DNA of 64,000 nucleotides from JAMXLO01 sp963794185 (GCA_963794185.1 CAWCDM010000072.1:1-64000), one strand, 5' to 3'. Shown: positions 37,255-45,952, numbered from the stretch's first letter. Notes: generated by a model from the letters alone, not told the origin. Numbers and translations: made by a program.

Positions 37255-37521
37255 ATGCGACGTATACTTTTGATAACGACGTTTGTGGCGCTGGCCCCAG
37301 TCGCTTTCGCACAGACCAGCGGCAATATGGGCACCAGGTCCAATCCAGGCGCCTCAGGACCGCCGGGCAGCATGAACAACATGGGCCATATGGGCACAGG
37401 GTCCAGCGGTCCCATGACTGGACAGGCCGACTCTAACAACTGTGGAACTCCGGACGAACCCAAGCCATGTCCGCCGATGCCACGCCGGCCTCTGCAGAAT
37501 TATCCGGCAAACCGTCAGTGA
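37255..37521 (+). CDS. Small secreted protein with NNCGTPD motif (88 aa)
   Basis: A cleavable signal (MRRILLITTFVALAPVAFAQ) is followed by a Gly, Ser, Asn and Met-rich linker with repeated NMG/HMG units (GTRSNPGASGPPGSMNNMGH) and the ending DSNNCGTPDEPKPCPPMPRR. The shared motif N-N-C-G-T-P-D-x-P-x-x-C with the upstream lipoprotein suggests a common partner or fold. AAGGAGGACACA gives a strong ribosome-binding site. The function is unknown. A terminator lies 230 bases downstream. Confidence 0.75.
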   Translation: MRRILLITTFVALAPVAFAQTSGNMGTRSNPGASGPPGSMNNMGHMGTGSSGPMTGQADSNNCGTPDEPKPCPPMPRRPLQNYPANRQ

Positions 37522-37750
37522 ACCGTGCCCGACCGTGACCGCGCTTAACTTTGGAATGTGCGAGACGTTGACTGTCGCAAACGACAACGCATATTGCCGA
37601 GCCTCACCTTGGCGGCACCTCGCTGGCGTCAGCGGCGGGATTTCAACGACCCTTACGCAAGCAGGGAGGACTTATCGCTGTCCTGCTGCATGCCGCTCTC
37701 AGGCTCCGCTCTCACATTCGTCATCTGCGGCATCGGAACTGGCCAAAATT

Positions 37751-37778
37751 TAGCCCCCTTTCGGGGGCTATTCTTTTT
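37751..37778 (+). terminator. Intrinsic terminator
   Basis: TAGCCCCC and GGGGGCTA form an 8-bp stem with a TTTC loop, followed by TTCTTTTT. It is well placed to end the transcript of the two small secreted-protein genes. Confidence 0.85.
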
Positions 37779-37797
37779 CATCAACGGAGTCGCCGTC

Positions 37798-37884
37798 ATG
37801 CGCCGGCATGAGTTTCAGGTATTGTGCTTTTTGGGCGTCATCTTTCTGGCGTCAGGAGCCGTTCTGGTATCGAGGCTTTTCTGA
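37798..37884 (+). CDS. Putative 28-aa single-span membrane protein
   Basis: The ORF reads MRRHEFQVLCFLGVIFLASG and ends AVLVSRLF: positive N-terminus, one hydrophobic helix, positive C-terminus. ACGGAG precedes the ATG by about 8 bases. It sits between an intrinsic terminator ending 19 bases upstream and a second terminator 43 bases downstream, so it forms its own tiny unit, expressed by read-through or from a promoter within the first hairpin region. Small membrane proteins of this kind are often missed. The function is unknown. Confidence 0.45.
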   Translation: MRRHEFQVLCFLGVIFLASGAVLVSRLF

Positions 37885-37927
37885 AGAAGCCTATCGCCGT
37901 TTGAGGATCCGGATTGCAATGATGATG

Positions 37928-37950
37928 GCCGCCCTTCGGGGCGGCTTTTT
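37928..37950 (+). terminator. Intrinsic terminator
   Basis: GCCGCCC, a TTCG tetraloop and GGGCGGC form a 7-bp stem followed directly by TTTTT. It is the strongest terminator in the window and lies just after the 28-aa ORF. Confidence 0.9.
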
Positions 37951-38530
37951 CTCGCTGTGGTCATTCGGTGCAAGAGCACATGCCCAGCCCCACCAGACCG
38001 GGGCAAAACTCGGTCGCCAGTCTCCTCCACGAAACGTCGTGCCACTTCAGAAGCCGCGGATGCACGAAGAACCCAATGCGCAGGCCGATGGCACCAACGC
38101 GATTGTTCGTTGCCGTCACAGCACGTCGCTTCCACACACTCTGCGAGCAGCTTCGCAACAATGGCCGACTTGGACGTTTCAGGTTGTTATCGCGTAAGGC
38201 AAGGAACACAAATGTCCGGCTCATACAAAATGCAGTTGAGCGAAGCCGATTTGAATGCGGCTGTGGTCATTCTGGCAAGGCCGGGGACGGGCGCTCACCG
38301 CGCTGAGCGAGCCGACACCGGCGCCGGGCCTGCCCCCGCGCGGCCTGTGCCGCGGTGACGGCGTAGTAGGCTGGCGGCCGGGAGCTTCGCGGACGACGCC
38401 CCCGGCGATCAGGTGCCGGAGAGCAGACCGAGGCCGCTGTCCAGTTTATCGTGGGTGGGGGACTTACGGCGAGCAGGGCAAGGCGAACAGACGCCTGTGG
38501 AAAGCCGGCGTCTCGCGGTAGCTGGCTTCG
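37951..38530. other. Stretch without a supportable gene
   Basis: Several overlapping open frames exist but none shows a family motif. A 48-codon frame at 38212-38358 (MSGSYKMQLSEADLNAAVVI) has a weak AAGGAA site and may be the start of a decayed gene. AGACGCC/GGCGTCT at about 38492-38517 is a hairpin that could end the leftward ORF at 38531. Confidence 0.5.
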
Positions 38531-38764
38531 TCATAGTTCCCGTATCTGGAGAGGAATGTCTGGCGCTTGTGCCACCCACTCCACGGGCGTCCCGATGGCC
38601 GTGGCTTCCGCCGCGACCCATCGCCTCGCCTCGCAACGCGAGGCGCAAAGCTGAGTGGCGGGCGGGCGACGGACCGCGGTTTCGGCCGCGCCCACGAACG
38701 CAGCCACAACCCGCGTCCCCTCGCGAGGCTCGATCCAGGCACGAAGCCGGCCATTGCGCAACAT
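38531..38764 (-). CDS. Small hypothetical protein (77 aa)
   Basis: I do not recognise this family. The reading from ATG 38764 is MLRNGRLRAWIEPREGTRVV, then AAFVGAAETAVRRPPATQLC and EARRWVAAEATAIGTPVEWV, which looks like a compact folded alpha/beta protein. GGAGA precedes the ATG by 6 bases, and a hairpin lies after the stop. It is isolated within the accessory zone. Confidence 0.42.
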   Translation of the reverse strand: MLRNGRLRAWIEPREGTRVVAAFVGAAETAVRRPPATQLCASRCEARRWVAAEATAIGTPVEWVAQAPDIPLQIREL

Positions 38765-39471
38765 GGTTGTCTCCAATTCCACCACCTCAACTGGCCTCGC
38801 TGGTGCCCGTCTGGCAATCACCTGCGGTTGAGCAGGCGTGCAGCCGTGGCGGTCAGCCGGGCGAGACGGGTAGAGTGGCAATGGCCGGAAAGCTGCGCCT
38901 CCCGGCCCTATGCGGCGCGTATTCGCGCCTTGATCGCCGTGCCATGCTCGACCTTGCCAAGCCATGGCCGCGAAATACCGTGACAATCGGCACCGCAGCA
39001 CGTCGTAACACGCTGCACGGGCGCGAGCGATGTGCCCAGCGAGAGGATGCTTGCACGTAGGCGGCAATACCATAGCCACATGACGCCGTTCTCGTGATGG
39101 CTACTCCGGATGATCCTGCACCGATTGTCGAGATTCAAACTCGCTATCGCCGACCGCTGCACATGTTCTCAGATTGAGCAAGGGGGCGGCGGGTAAAATG
39201 GTCACATCCTGAGTCCGCTGACACTAATTCAATATAGACCGATTTGGTCCGTCGTGTGCGCATCGTCGCGAATGGTCATGATTCTCGAATGCCTCGAGCT
39301 CCGACCGGAAAGTCATCCATCTCGCCACACGAAACCGTGCCATGAACCGGTCATAAAAATGTGGTGAAAGCTTACGCAATCCCCAAGCATTAAGTGAAGT
39401 ATTTCACATCGGCGAATAAGTCGGTCAATTACGGTTGGGCTGTCGGCTACAAACCAATGGAAGGAAAATCT
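38765..39471. other. Stretch without a supportable gene
   Basis: Frames on both strands lack motifs and ribosome-binding sites. The part from 39100 to 39470 is less GC-rich than average and leads into a secreted-protein gene, so its promoter probably lies there, but no clear -35/-10 pair stands out. Confidence 0.5.
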
Positions 39472-40152
39472 ATGCTGAAATCGTTAGGTACCGCCGCTGC
39501 GATGCTCGTTGCATCCCATGCGGCATTTGCCCAATCGGGTCCGGGCGAAGTGCAATTTGATCTGGCGCCAAATCCCGCATTCCTTGGCTGTCTGGCACCC
39601 GGTGCGCCAGCGGCACATGTCATCGTCAAACGCGGCAATCTCAACGATACACTGGTTCTGCGAGCAACTGGACTGAAGCCCAACTTGCAGTTCGATATGT
39701 TCACGGTGCAGCGCTCGCCGCTTGACACTAACGGCAAGCCTGTGGCGAACTTCAAAGGCTTTGGAATGGCGTGGTACCAGAGCGACATCGAAGCTGATGA
39801 GAATGGCGAGGCCAAGGTCCTGATCAAGACGATCTTGCTAGACCAGATCTTCGGCTTCGATTCCGATCCCGTACCGGGGTCCAATCCGCCGAAGACAGTG
39901 TTGCCGCCCACCAATACGTTCCATCTCGGCTTTTGGTTCAACGATCCGAATGATGCAGCACCGTGTGGGTTCGATGTCTCCAAGCCAACACCGTTCAACG
40001 GCGAACATCACGCCGGTCCACTGGCGATGATTTCACTACCAGTTGCGCCAAACAATCTGGGGCCGCTCTGCTCCAGTCCAACCGGCGATGCGGCAGCAGC
40101 GGATTCGGGGGTTGATCCGGACGATCCGACGAAGTTCGCCTGCAATCCGTAA
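39472..40152 (+). CDS. Secreted hypothetical protein (226 aa)
   Basis: The signal peptide MLKSLGTAAAMLVASHAAFA is followed by a mature domain that I cannot assign: VQFDLAPNPAFLGCLAPGAP, HVIVKRGNLNDTLVLRATGL, FKGFGMAWYQSDIEADENGE and FHLGFWFNDPNDAAPCGFDV. The beta-rich pattern and four cysteines suggest an exported, disulfide-bonded domain. ATG 39472 with an AAGGA site fits the signal peptide better than the ATG at 39394. It is flanked by non-coding DNA and is one of few intact genes in the accessory zone. Confidence 0.8.
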   Translation: MLKSLGTAAAMLVASHAAFAQSGPGEVQFDLAPNPAFLGCLAPGAPAAHVIVKRGNLNDTLVLRATGLKPNLQFDMFTVQRSPLDTNGKPVANFKGFGMAWYQSDIEADENGEAKVLIKTILLDQIFGFDSDPVPGSNPPKTVLPPTNTFHLGFWFNDPNDAAPCGFDVSKPTPFNGEHHAGPLAMISLPVAPNNLGPLCSSPTGDAAAADSGVDPDDPTKFACNP

Positions 40153-40744
40153 AGCCTACAGGGGGAGCTCCAGTGTTGGAGCTTCCCCAATGGCTCGACA
40201 GGACGACGATGCGGAATGCATGCGCAGCATCACCAGCGGGGGACTCGACTGCTTCCTTTTCCAAGGAGGCACTATCGGCTGTTTGGACCGAACGAAGCTC
40301 TCCGGGCGTTTGTCCTTATAGAACCGACTTAGCCGTCCTCCTTGCCTCGCCAACGCGCATTCCCTGGAGAACGCGCGGGCATGGCACGCGATGTATCGGG
40401 GGCACGCCTCCGACCCCAGCAGGGAAGCGGGATTGCGAAGATCGCGCGGTATTCCGTCCTATATTTTCGAGAGGATGGGGCCGCGGGAAATCGAGTTATC
40501 CGAACCGGACGGGCAGGGACAATGCCGACCGCGAGCCCCACGACGCTGGCGGCCCCACGTACAATCGACACCCATGATCCCCGACTGCGGCTTATGCGCC
40601 AGGGCAGAAACTCAGCAGAACTTGTGGAATTTCGTCTTGATGCGCTCCGGCGCGGCGTGTGAGGCGGTAGAACCCGGCAACACGCACATTACTGGTCACG
40701 ACCGATCCGATCGCAATGCGCGGGCAACAGCTTCCGTTCCGCTT
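40153..40744. other. Stretch without a supportable gene
   Basis: No family motif or convincing ribosome-binding site was found. GGAGCTCCAGTGTTGGAGCT near 40162 is a small inverted repeat after the secreted-protein gene and may act as its transcription end, though no T-run follows. Confidence 0.45.
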
Positions 40745-40880
40745 CACGGCTCAAGAACGAGGCCGTGCTGGGCCGGATGCAGGCCCGCATGGCGCAACAC
40801 CCCGGCAGTCTCGATGGCCGGCGCGAGACGATGGAGCACCTGCGCTCGCCTACAATCTCCGGCGGGTCGGGCTCCTGGAC
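40745..40880 (+). pseudogene. Transposase scar (IS1182/IS5-like DDE C-terminal fragments)
   Basis: One frame reads SRLKNEAVLGRMQARMAQHP then GSLDGRRETMEH, matching the region before the catalytic Glu in IS1182-like transposases (usually RRETVEHPFGT). Directly after, in another frame, comes ALAYNLRRVGLL, which matches the family's C-terminal LAYNLRRV motif. The roughly 30 residues normally between these are deleted. No terminal repeats are visible. It lies 120 bases upstream of tRNA-Trp. Confidence 0.6.
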
Positions 40881-41000
40881 TTCCGCTCACGCAATCGCTA
40901 CATGAGCCGCCTCTCGGGGCGGCCTTCGTATTGGAACAAGGCCGTTTTCCGCGACCAGGAGAAGAGCGCGAAGCTGTTGATCCGCTGAAAAGACTGTTCA

Positions 41001-41077
41001 AGGGGTGTAGCTCAATTGGCTAGAGCGCCGGTCTCCAAAACCGGAGGTTGGGGGTTCGAGACCCTCCACCCCTGCCA
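41001..41077 (+). tRNA. tRNA-Trp (anticodon CCA)
   Basis: The 77 bases fold with acceptor arms AGGGGTG and CACCCCT, anticodon stem CCGGT/ACCGG around CTCCAAA (anticodon CCA), T-loop GGTTCGAGACC and encoded CCA. As in many proteobacteria it directly precedes secE-nusG, 53 bases upstream. Confidence 0.97.
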
Positions 41078-41130
41078 GCGGCGCGCGATCGCGCTATAGT
41101 CCCCGGCAACAGGGTTTGGAGAGCAACGAC

Positions 41131-41325
41131 GTGGCGGTCGATCCGGCGAAATTCGTGCGTGAGGTGCGGGCCGAAATGGCGCGCGTCACCTGGCCGTCCC
41201 GCAAGGAGACGATGGTGACCACGGGCCTCGTGTTCGCCATGGTGGCGCTGGCGGCGATGTTCTTCTTCCTGGTCGACCAGGTCGTCGGCATCAGCATCCG
41301 TGCCCTGTTCGGCATGAGTTTCTGA
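41131..41325 (+). CDS. secE: Preprotein translocase subunit SecE
   Basis: SecE is the essential clamp of the SecYEG channel. The 64-aa protein has the family motif FVREVRAEMARVTWPSRKET followed by one membrane helix (TGLVFAMVALAAMFFFLVDQ). GTG 41131 has GGAGAG 7 bases upstream. TTG 41116 in the same frame would add five unlikely residues. It is followed by nusG after 16 bases. Confidence 0.94.
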   Translation: MAVDPAKFVREVRAEMARVTWPSRKETMVTTGLVFAMVALAAMFFFLVDQVVGISIRALFGMSF

Positions 41326-41341
41326 GGAAAGCAGCAGAGCA

Positions 41342-41872
41342 ATGGCCAAGCGTTGGTACGTGGTGCACGTCTATTCGGGTTTCGAGAAGAAGATCGCCCA
41401 GCAGCTCAAGGAGCAGGCGGCGCAGAAGGGTCTGGCGGATCAGTTCGACGAGGTCCTGGTGCCGTCCGAGCAGGTGGTCGAAATGCGCCGCGGCCAGAAG
41501 GTCAACGCCGAGCACAAGTTCTTTCCGGGTTACGTGCTGGTGAAGATGGAGCTGACCGACGACGCCTGGCATCTGGTGAAGAATACGCCGAAGGTGACCG
41601 GCTTCCTGGGCAGCAAGACGCGCCCGAGCCCGATCACCGAGGCGGAAGCCGAGCGGATCATGAAGCAGACGCAGGAGGGCGTGGAACGCCCGCGCCCGGC
41701 GGTGCTGTTCGAGGTGGGCGAGCAGGTGCGCGTGGCCGATGGCCCGTTCACCAGCTTCAACGGCACGGTGGAGGAGGTGGACGAGGAGAAGGGGCGGGTG
41801 AAGGTCAGCGTCTCGATCTTCGGGCGCTCCACGCCGGTGGAGTTGGAATACGGGCAGGTGGAGAAGGTATAG
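41342..41872 (+). CDS. nusG: Transcription termination/antitermination protein NusG
   Basis: NusG binds RNA polymerase and couples it to Rho or the ribosome. The NGN domain (WYVVHVYSGFEKKIAQQLKE, FFPGYVLVKMELTDDAWHLV, VTGFLGSKTRPSPI) is followed by the KOW domain (VGEQVRVADGPFTSFNGTVE, SIFGRSTPVELEYGQVEKV). Length is 176 aa as usual. The gene normally following it, rplK, is absent. A leftward transporter gene lies directly downstream. Confidence 0.97.
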   Translation: MAKRWYVVHVYSGFEKKIAQQLKEQAAQKGLADQFDEVLVPSEQVVEMRRGQKVNAEHKFFPGYVLVKMELTDDAWHLVKNTPKVTGFLGSKTRPSPITEAEAERIMKQTQEGVERPRPAVLFEVGEQVRVADGPFTSFNGTVEEVDEEKGRVKVSVSIFGRSTPVELEYGQVEKV

Positions 41873-41893
41873 AGGCGCGCTCAGCGATACCCA

Positions 41894-43041
41894 TCATTCA
41901 ACGCACGAACCCCGTGCTGCCAGGCTAACGCTCAGCGGCCGGACCAGCAGCAGCGCGGCCCCACCGATCGCGGCCATTGCCAGAAAGGCTAGCCCGCCTG
42001 ACCGGGAGTAGAGAAACCCGACGAGCAGCACCAGCAACCCGCCTGGCGCGCCGTAGCCAAGCGCGGCATGCAGCGCCTGCGCCGTGGCGGCGCGCTCGGG
42101 CGGAACCGAGCGGCCCAGCACCAGCATCGCCGAGAGGTGCTGCATGGCGAAGGTCGCGGCGTGCAGCAACTGGATCGCGGCAAGCAGCGCGAGCGGCGGC
42201 GCACATGCCATCACGCTCCAGCGGACCACTGACGCTGAGGCGGCGCAGGCGGTAAGCCCGGCCGGGCCGAGCCGTTCGATCAATCTGCGACCCCAGGCGA
42301 ACAGCGCGACCTCGGCCACAATGCCCTCGGCGATCAACATGCCGATCACGCCATCGCTCAGCCCGTGCGCTCGCCAGAACAGCGGCGCGAAGCCGTAATA
42401 TGCGGCATGCGCCCCCTGGATCAGCGCACTGGCAAGCACCGTCAGGCGGAACGGGCGGATGGCGAAAAGGTGCAGCCTCGCCAGCGACCGGCGCACGCCC
42501 TCCGTCCGGCGGTTTCCGGCAGCAGCGGCGTCACAGCCGCGCCGGCGCCATAGCTCGCGGCCAGCAGCCAGGGCACCAGCCAGGAGCCGGCGACGGACAG
42601 CAGCCAGCCCGGACCCGCGCTCGCCGCCATGTAGGCGATCGAGCCGATCGAGCGCACCTTGCCGTAGTCCATGCGTCCGTCCCGCGCGAGGGCCAGCGCC
42701 AGCGAATCGATCAGCGGGTTGAGCGCAGACGATGCGACGCCCTGCACGGCGGCGACCAGCAGCAGAGGCAGGAAGCCGTGCGACGGGACGTAGAGCAAAG
42801 CCGCCACGGCAGCGATGACCGACGCCGCCAGCATCACCGGCCGGCGCCCGATCCGGTCGGCAACGGTGCCCCAGCTCGGGCCGGCGATTACCCGCAGCAG
42901 CGCGGCCGCGCCGAGCACCTGGCCGATCGCGACGGCATTCAGCCCGCGATCGGCGAACCACAGCGGCAGGAACGCGGCGTTGACGGCGGCGGCGGAAAAC
43001 AGCGCCGCGAAGAACAGTGCGACGCGGACGCCGTCCGACAT
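41894..43041 (-). pseudogene. MFS transporter (HcaT/3-phenylpropionate-permease-like), one frameshift
   Basis: This is a 12-span major facilitator related to the MFS_1-like/HcaT group; its substrate is unknown. The N-terminal half from ATG 43041 reads VALFFAALFSAAAVNAAFLP, WGTVADRIGRRPVMLAASVI and DYGKVRSIGSIAYMAASAGP. After LLPETAG, near 42505, the frame shifts. The C-terminal half (GVRRSLARLHLFAIRPFRLT, YYGFAPLFWRAHGLSDGVIG, LHALRGYGAPGG-like LHAALGYGAPGGLLVLLVGF) continues one frame over to 41894. Adding one base restores about 382 aa. A base-calling error is plausible. Confidence 0.85.
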
Positions 43042-43048
43042 TTTCCCC

Positions 43049-43495
43049 CTACGCGGCGCGCTGCAATGCTGCGAGCTCGCGGATCTTGCGCGCCATCGCG
43101 GCGATGCCGTTGCCGCGGTTGGTGGACAACGCCTCCAGCAGGCCGAGGTCCTTCAGGAAGACCGGGTCGGTCGCAACGATCTCCTCGGGCGAGCGGCCGG
43201 AATAGACGCGCAGCAGCAGCGCGATCAGGCCGGCGACGATGGCCGCATCGGAGGTGCCGGCGAGGAACAGCCTGCCGTCCTGCAAGGTCCCCTCCATCCA
43301 CACCCGGCTCTGGCAGCCCGGCACGCGATGGGCGTCATCCGACCAGGCCTTGGGGAACGGTGGCAGCTTGCGGCCCAGCTCCATGATGAACTGGTAGCGT
43401 TCCATCCAGTCGTCGAACACGGCGAGTTCCTCGCCGATCGCGGCGATGGCCGCGGCGGCGGTATCTTCCTCGGGGCATACAAAGGGATCCTGCAT
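43049..43495 (-). CDS. sufE: Cysteine desulfuration protein SufE
   Basis: SufE accepts sulfur from a cysteine desulfurase for iron-sulfur cluster assembly. The 148-aa protein has VFDDWMERYQFIMELGRKLP, the active cysteine in VPGCQSRVWM, and the helical ending LSTNRGNGIAAMARKIRELA. No sufSBCD genes are beside it. It lies 7 bases before the MFS gene on the same strand. Confidence 0.94.
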   Translation of the reverse strand: MQDPFVCPEEDTAAAAIAAIGEELAVFDDWMERYQFIMELGRKLPPFPKAWSDDAHRVPGCQSRVWMEGTLQDGRLFLAGTSDAAIVAGLIALLLRVYSGRSPEEIVATDPVFLKDLGLLEALSTNRGNGIAAMARKIRELAALQRAA

Positions 43496-43502
43496 ACGAC
43501 GG

Positions 43503-44462
43503 TTATAGCCTGAGGATTCGCGTCGCGTTGCCGCCTGCGATCTTCGCCCTGTCCTCGGCGCAGAGCGGGATGGTCGGCAGCCAGTCGGTGCCCGGCTTGT
43601 TGGCGACGAACGGATAATCCACCGAGAACATGATGCGATCCACGCCCATCTCCTGCACGCAGCACAGCAGCGCCGGATTGGAGAAGAAGCCGCTGGTGGT
43701 GATGTAGAAATGCTCGCAGAAGATGTCGCGAAACGCGCGCCGTCCCGGCCCCTCGCGCTTGAAGCCCATGTCGATGCGCCACACCAGGAACGGCAGGCCC
43801 TCGCCCAGATGGCCGAGGATGACCTTCAGCTTCGGGTAGGCGTCGAACACGCCGGACAGGACCATGCGCACGCCCTGAGTCGCGGTCTCGACGGTGAAGC
43901 CCCAGGCGGCGCGCATGATCATCGGCCACTCCTGCGCGTAGTCCTTGTAGTAGGTCTCGATCACTGCCGGATGCGGCATGGTCGGGTGCAGATAGAGCGG
44001 CACATCCAGCGCCGCGGCGCGCTCGCAGATCGGCCAGAAGCGCCTGTCGTCGAAGAACACGCCGTTGGTCGTGCCGTTGATCAGCGCGCCCTTGAAGCCG
44101 AGCTGCGTCACCGCGCGTTCCAGCTCGTCGGCCGCCGCCTTGGGGTCCGGCGTAGGGATGGCGGCGAACGCGGCGAAGCGGTCCGGATGCGCGCGCACCG
44201 TCTCCGCGAGCCGGTCGTTGGCGATGCGCGCAAGGCGCACCGCGGTCTCGGCGTTCATCTTCTGCAGCCCGGGATTTGCGTGCGACAGCACCTGCATGTC
44301 GATCCCGGCTTCGTCCATTTCCCTGACGCGAAGATTGGTGAGATCGTTCAGGCGCTCCGCGATCGCGGGGAGCTGCCGCGCGTCCTCGGGTGCGTAGGCG
44401 CGCACTACATCCGGGTCCTGGTAATGCTCCTCGATGGTGATGACCCGCGGCTTCGCTGGCAT
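43503..44462 (-). CDS. Amidohydrolase-2 family decarboxylase (resorcylate/dihydroxybenzoate decarboxylase-like)
   Basis: The family includes non-oxidative decarboxylases of hydroxybenzoates and ACMSD. Motifs are ITIEEHYQDPD (E-x-H metal site), LYLHPTMPHP, VILGHLGEGLPFLVWR (metal His and base) and FSVDYPFV (Asp). The E-x-H form and the length (319 aa) match gamma-resorcylate/2,3-dihydroxybenzoate decarboxylases better than ACMSD. ATG 44462 is in a divergent gap with the aldo/keto reductase. The substrate is inferred from family only. Confidence 0.85.
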   Translation of the reverse strand: MPAKPRVITIEEHYQDPDVVRAYAPEDARQLPAIAERLNDLTNLRVREMDEAGIDMQVLSHANPGLQKMNAETAVRLARIANDRLAETVRAHPDRFAAFAAIPTPDPKAAADELERAVTQLGFKGALINGTTNGVFFDDRRFWPICERAAALDVPLYLHPTMPHPAVIETYYKDYAQEWPMIMRAAWGFTVETATQGVRMVLSGVFDAYPKLKVILGHLGEGLPFLVWRIDMGFKREGPGRRAFRDIFCEHFYITTSGFFSNPALLCCVQEMGVDRIMFSVDYPFVANKPGTDWLPTIPLCAEDRAKIAGGNATRILRL

Positions 44463-44550
44463 GGCTGCATCTCCTCCCTGGTCTCCGGCATTCCTTGAGC
44501 GCCGGCGCGCTACCGGTCAATTGTATGGGGCGATCGGTGGGAGTGGCAGC

Positions 44551-45465
44551 ATGCACCAGGGTCCAGCGAAAGCGGCGCCCGGCCCGACGGCCGCGTTCGG
44601 GCCGAACCGCGTGCCGGTCAGCCGGATCGGCTTCGGCGGCGCGACCGCCGGCCTGACCAACTACATCGAGGCCTACGATGCAGCCGCGCCCGCCAACCGC
44701 GAGACCATGCTGGCAGCGCTGCGCCGTGCCGTGGAGCGGGGCGTGAGCTATTTCGACACCGCACCCGGATATGGCGATGGCCTGGCCGAGACGATCTTCG
44801 GCGAGGCGCTGCAAGGCGCACCGGTCTTCCTCGCCACCAAGGTGCCGCTCGGCGCCGCTGGCCGGATGCGGCAATCGCTCGAGGCAAGCCTCCGCCGACT
44901 GCGCCGCGACCGCATCGACCTGCTGCAGCTCCACGGCTCGTCGTACGGGCCGGATGGCGAGGCGCTGGTCCTGTGCCGGGGCGGCATGCTGGAGGAACTG
45001 CATCGGCTGCGCGACGAGGGCCTGGTCGGCCTGACGGGGTTCACCACCGAGGACAACGACGCGGCGGTATACCGCTTCATCGCCAGCGGAGGTTTCGATG
45101 TAATGCAGATCGGCTACAATTTCCTGCATCAGCACCCGTACGACCCGACGCGGCCGTTCGGCAGTCTGCTCGAGGCAAAGCGTCGCGGCATGGCCACCGT
45201 GACGATGCGGACCGCGACATCGGGCACGTTCCAGCGCTGGGTCCAGATGGTGAACCCCGCCAATACGTTCGACTATACGCCCGCGCTGATTCAGTTCGTG
45301 CTGTCGAACCCGTTGGTCGACGTGGCGCTGGTCGGCATGCGCGATGTTGCGACGGTCGAGGCGAATGTGCGGATCTGGCACGATACGGCAGGCCGGATCG
45401 ACCTGACGGCGCTGCATGCGCGCTATGTCGGTCCGCCGAACGATGGCCCCGGGAACCGTTCGTGA
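44551..45465 (+). CDS. Aldo/keto reductase family protein
   Basis: This is an NADPH-dependent oxidoreductase of the AKR fold (304 aa). SRIGFGGATAGL, VSYFDTAPGYGDGLAETIFG (Asp, Tyr), VFLATKVPLGAAGRM (Lys) and DLLQLHGSS (His) provide the catalytic tetrad positions. The C-terminal part (VLSNPLVDVALVGMRDVATV) is typical of the cofactor site. ATG 44551 follows GGGAG. It is convergent with the cupin gene. Confidence 0.88.
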   Translation: MHQGPAKAAPGPTAAFGPNRVPVSRIGFGGATAGLTNYIEAYDAAAPANRETMLAALRRAVERGVSYFDTAPGYGDGLAETIFGEALQGAPVFLATKVPLGAAGRMRQSLEASLRRLRRDRIDLLQLHGSSYGPDGEALVLCRGGMLEELHRLRDEGLVGLTGFTTEDNDAAVYRFIASGGFDVMQIGYNFLHQHPYDPTRPFGSLLEAKRRGMATVTMRTATSGTFQRWVQMVNPANTFDYTPALIQFVLSNPLVDVALVGMRDVATVEANVRIWHDTAGRIDLTALHARYVGPPNDGPGNRS

Positions 45466-45487
45466 CCGCCGCGCGTACGGGGAGGCG

Positions 45488-45946
45488 CTAACTCCCCAGA
45501 AACGCCGCAACCGCTGGATGGGCGCGCAGCGCCTCCAGCTCCTGCACTGTCGGCAACTGCGGCTTGTCCCGCTGTGCGTTCACCATGCACAGGAAGCCGA
45601 GCGGCTCGCCCTCGGTGGCGCGGAACTGATGCCAGGTCCACGACGGGATCGTGACCAGATCGAACGGCTTCACCGTCCGCAGCTCGCTGCCCAGCAGGCA
45701 CAGGCCGTGGCCGCGCAGGATCATCACCGCGTGCATGTGCTCGTGGCGCTCCAGCGTGGAAAAGCCGCCGGCGTCCATCTCGAAATAGCGCAGCTCGCAC
45801 CCGAGCGCGGCTTCTGCGAACAGCACCTGGCGCGAGATCGCCTTGAACGGCGCGGCGCCGTCCTCCTTGTAGGGAAGGTGCGCGACACCCTCCCAGCGGT
45901 AGTCCTGGCGGAATTCGCGAAGTTGCGGTTGCTGTTCGATGTCCAT
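45488..45946 (-). CDS. Cupin-domain protein downstream of the RuBisCO-like protein
   Basis: This is a single cupin of 152 aa. Metal-site motifs are GFSTLERHEHMHAVMILRGH (cupin 1, with H-x-H and further His) and TIPSWTWHQFRATEGEPLGF (cupin 2). Its ATG at 45946 is 6 bases after the RLP stop, so the two are co-transcribed. In Rhodospirillum rubrum an RLP and a cupin act together in methylthioadenosine salvage, the cupin releasing methanethiol. The same pairing here suggests, but does not prove, that role. Confidence 0.8.
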   Translation of the reverse strand: MDIEQQPQLREFRQDYRWEGVAHLPYKEDGAAPFKAISRQVLFAEAALGCELRYFEMDAGGFSTLERHEHMHAVMILRGHGLCLLGSELRTVKPFDLVTIPSWTWHQFRATEGEPLGFLCMVNAQRDKPQLPTVQELEALRAHPAVAAFLGS

Positions 45947-45952
45947 GGATGT

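Noticed and set aside
40153..40744. Open frames of 80-130 codons upstream of tRNA-Trp
   Set aside because: They have no ribosome-binding sites, motifs or consistent codon use; treated as non-coding.
43225..45510. 761-codon minus-strand open frame covering amidohydrolase and aldo/keto reductase
   Set aside because: It overlaps two well-supported genes in other frames and shows no motif of its own.
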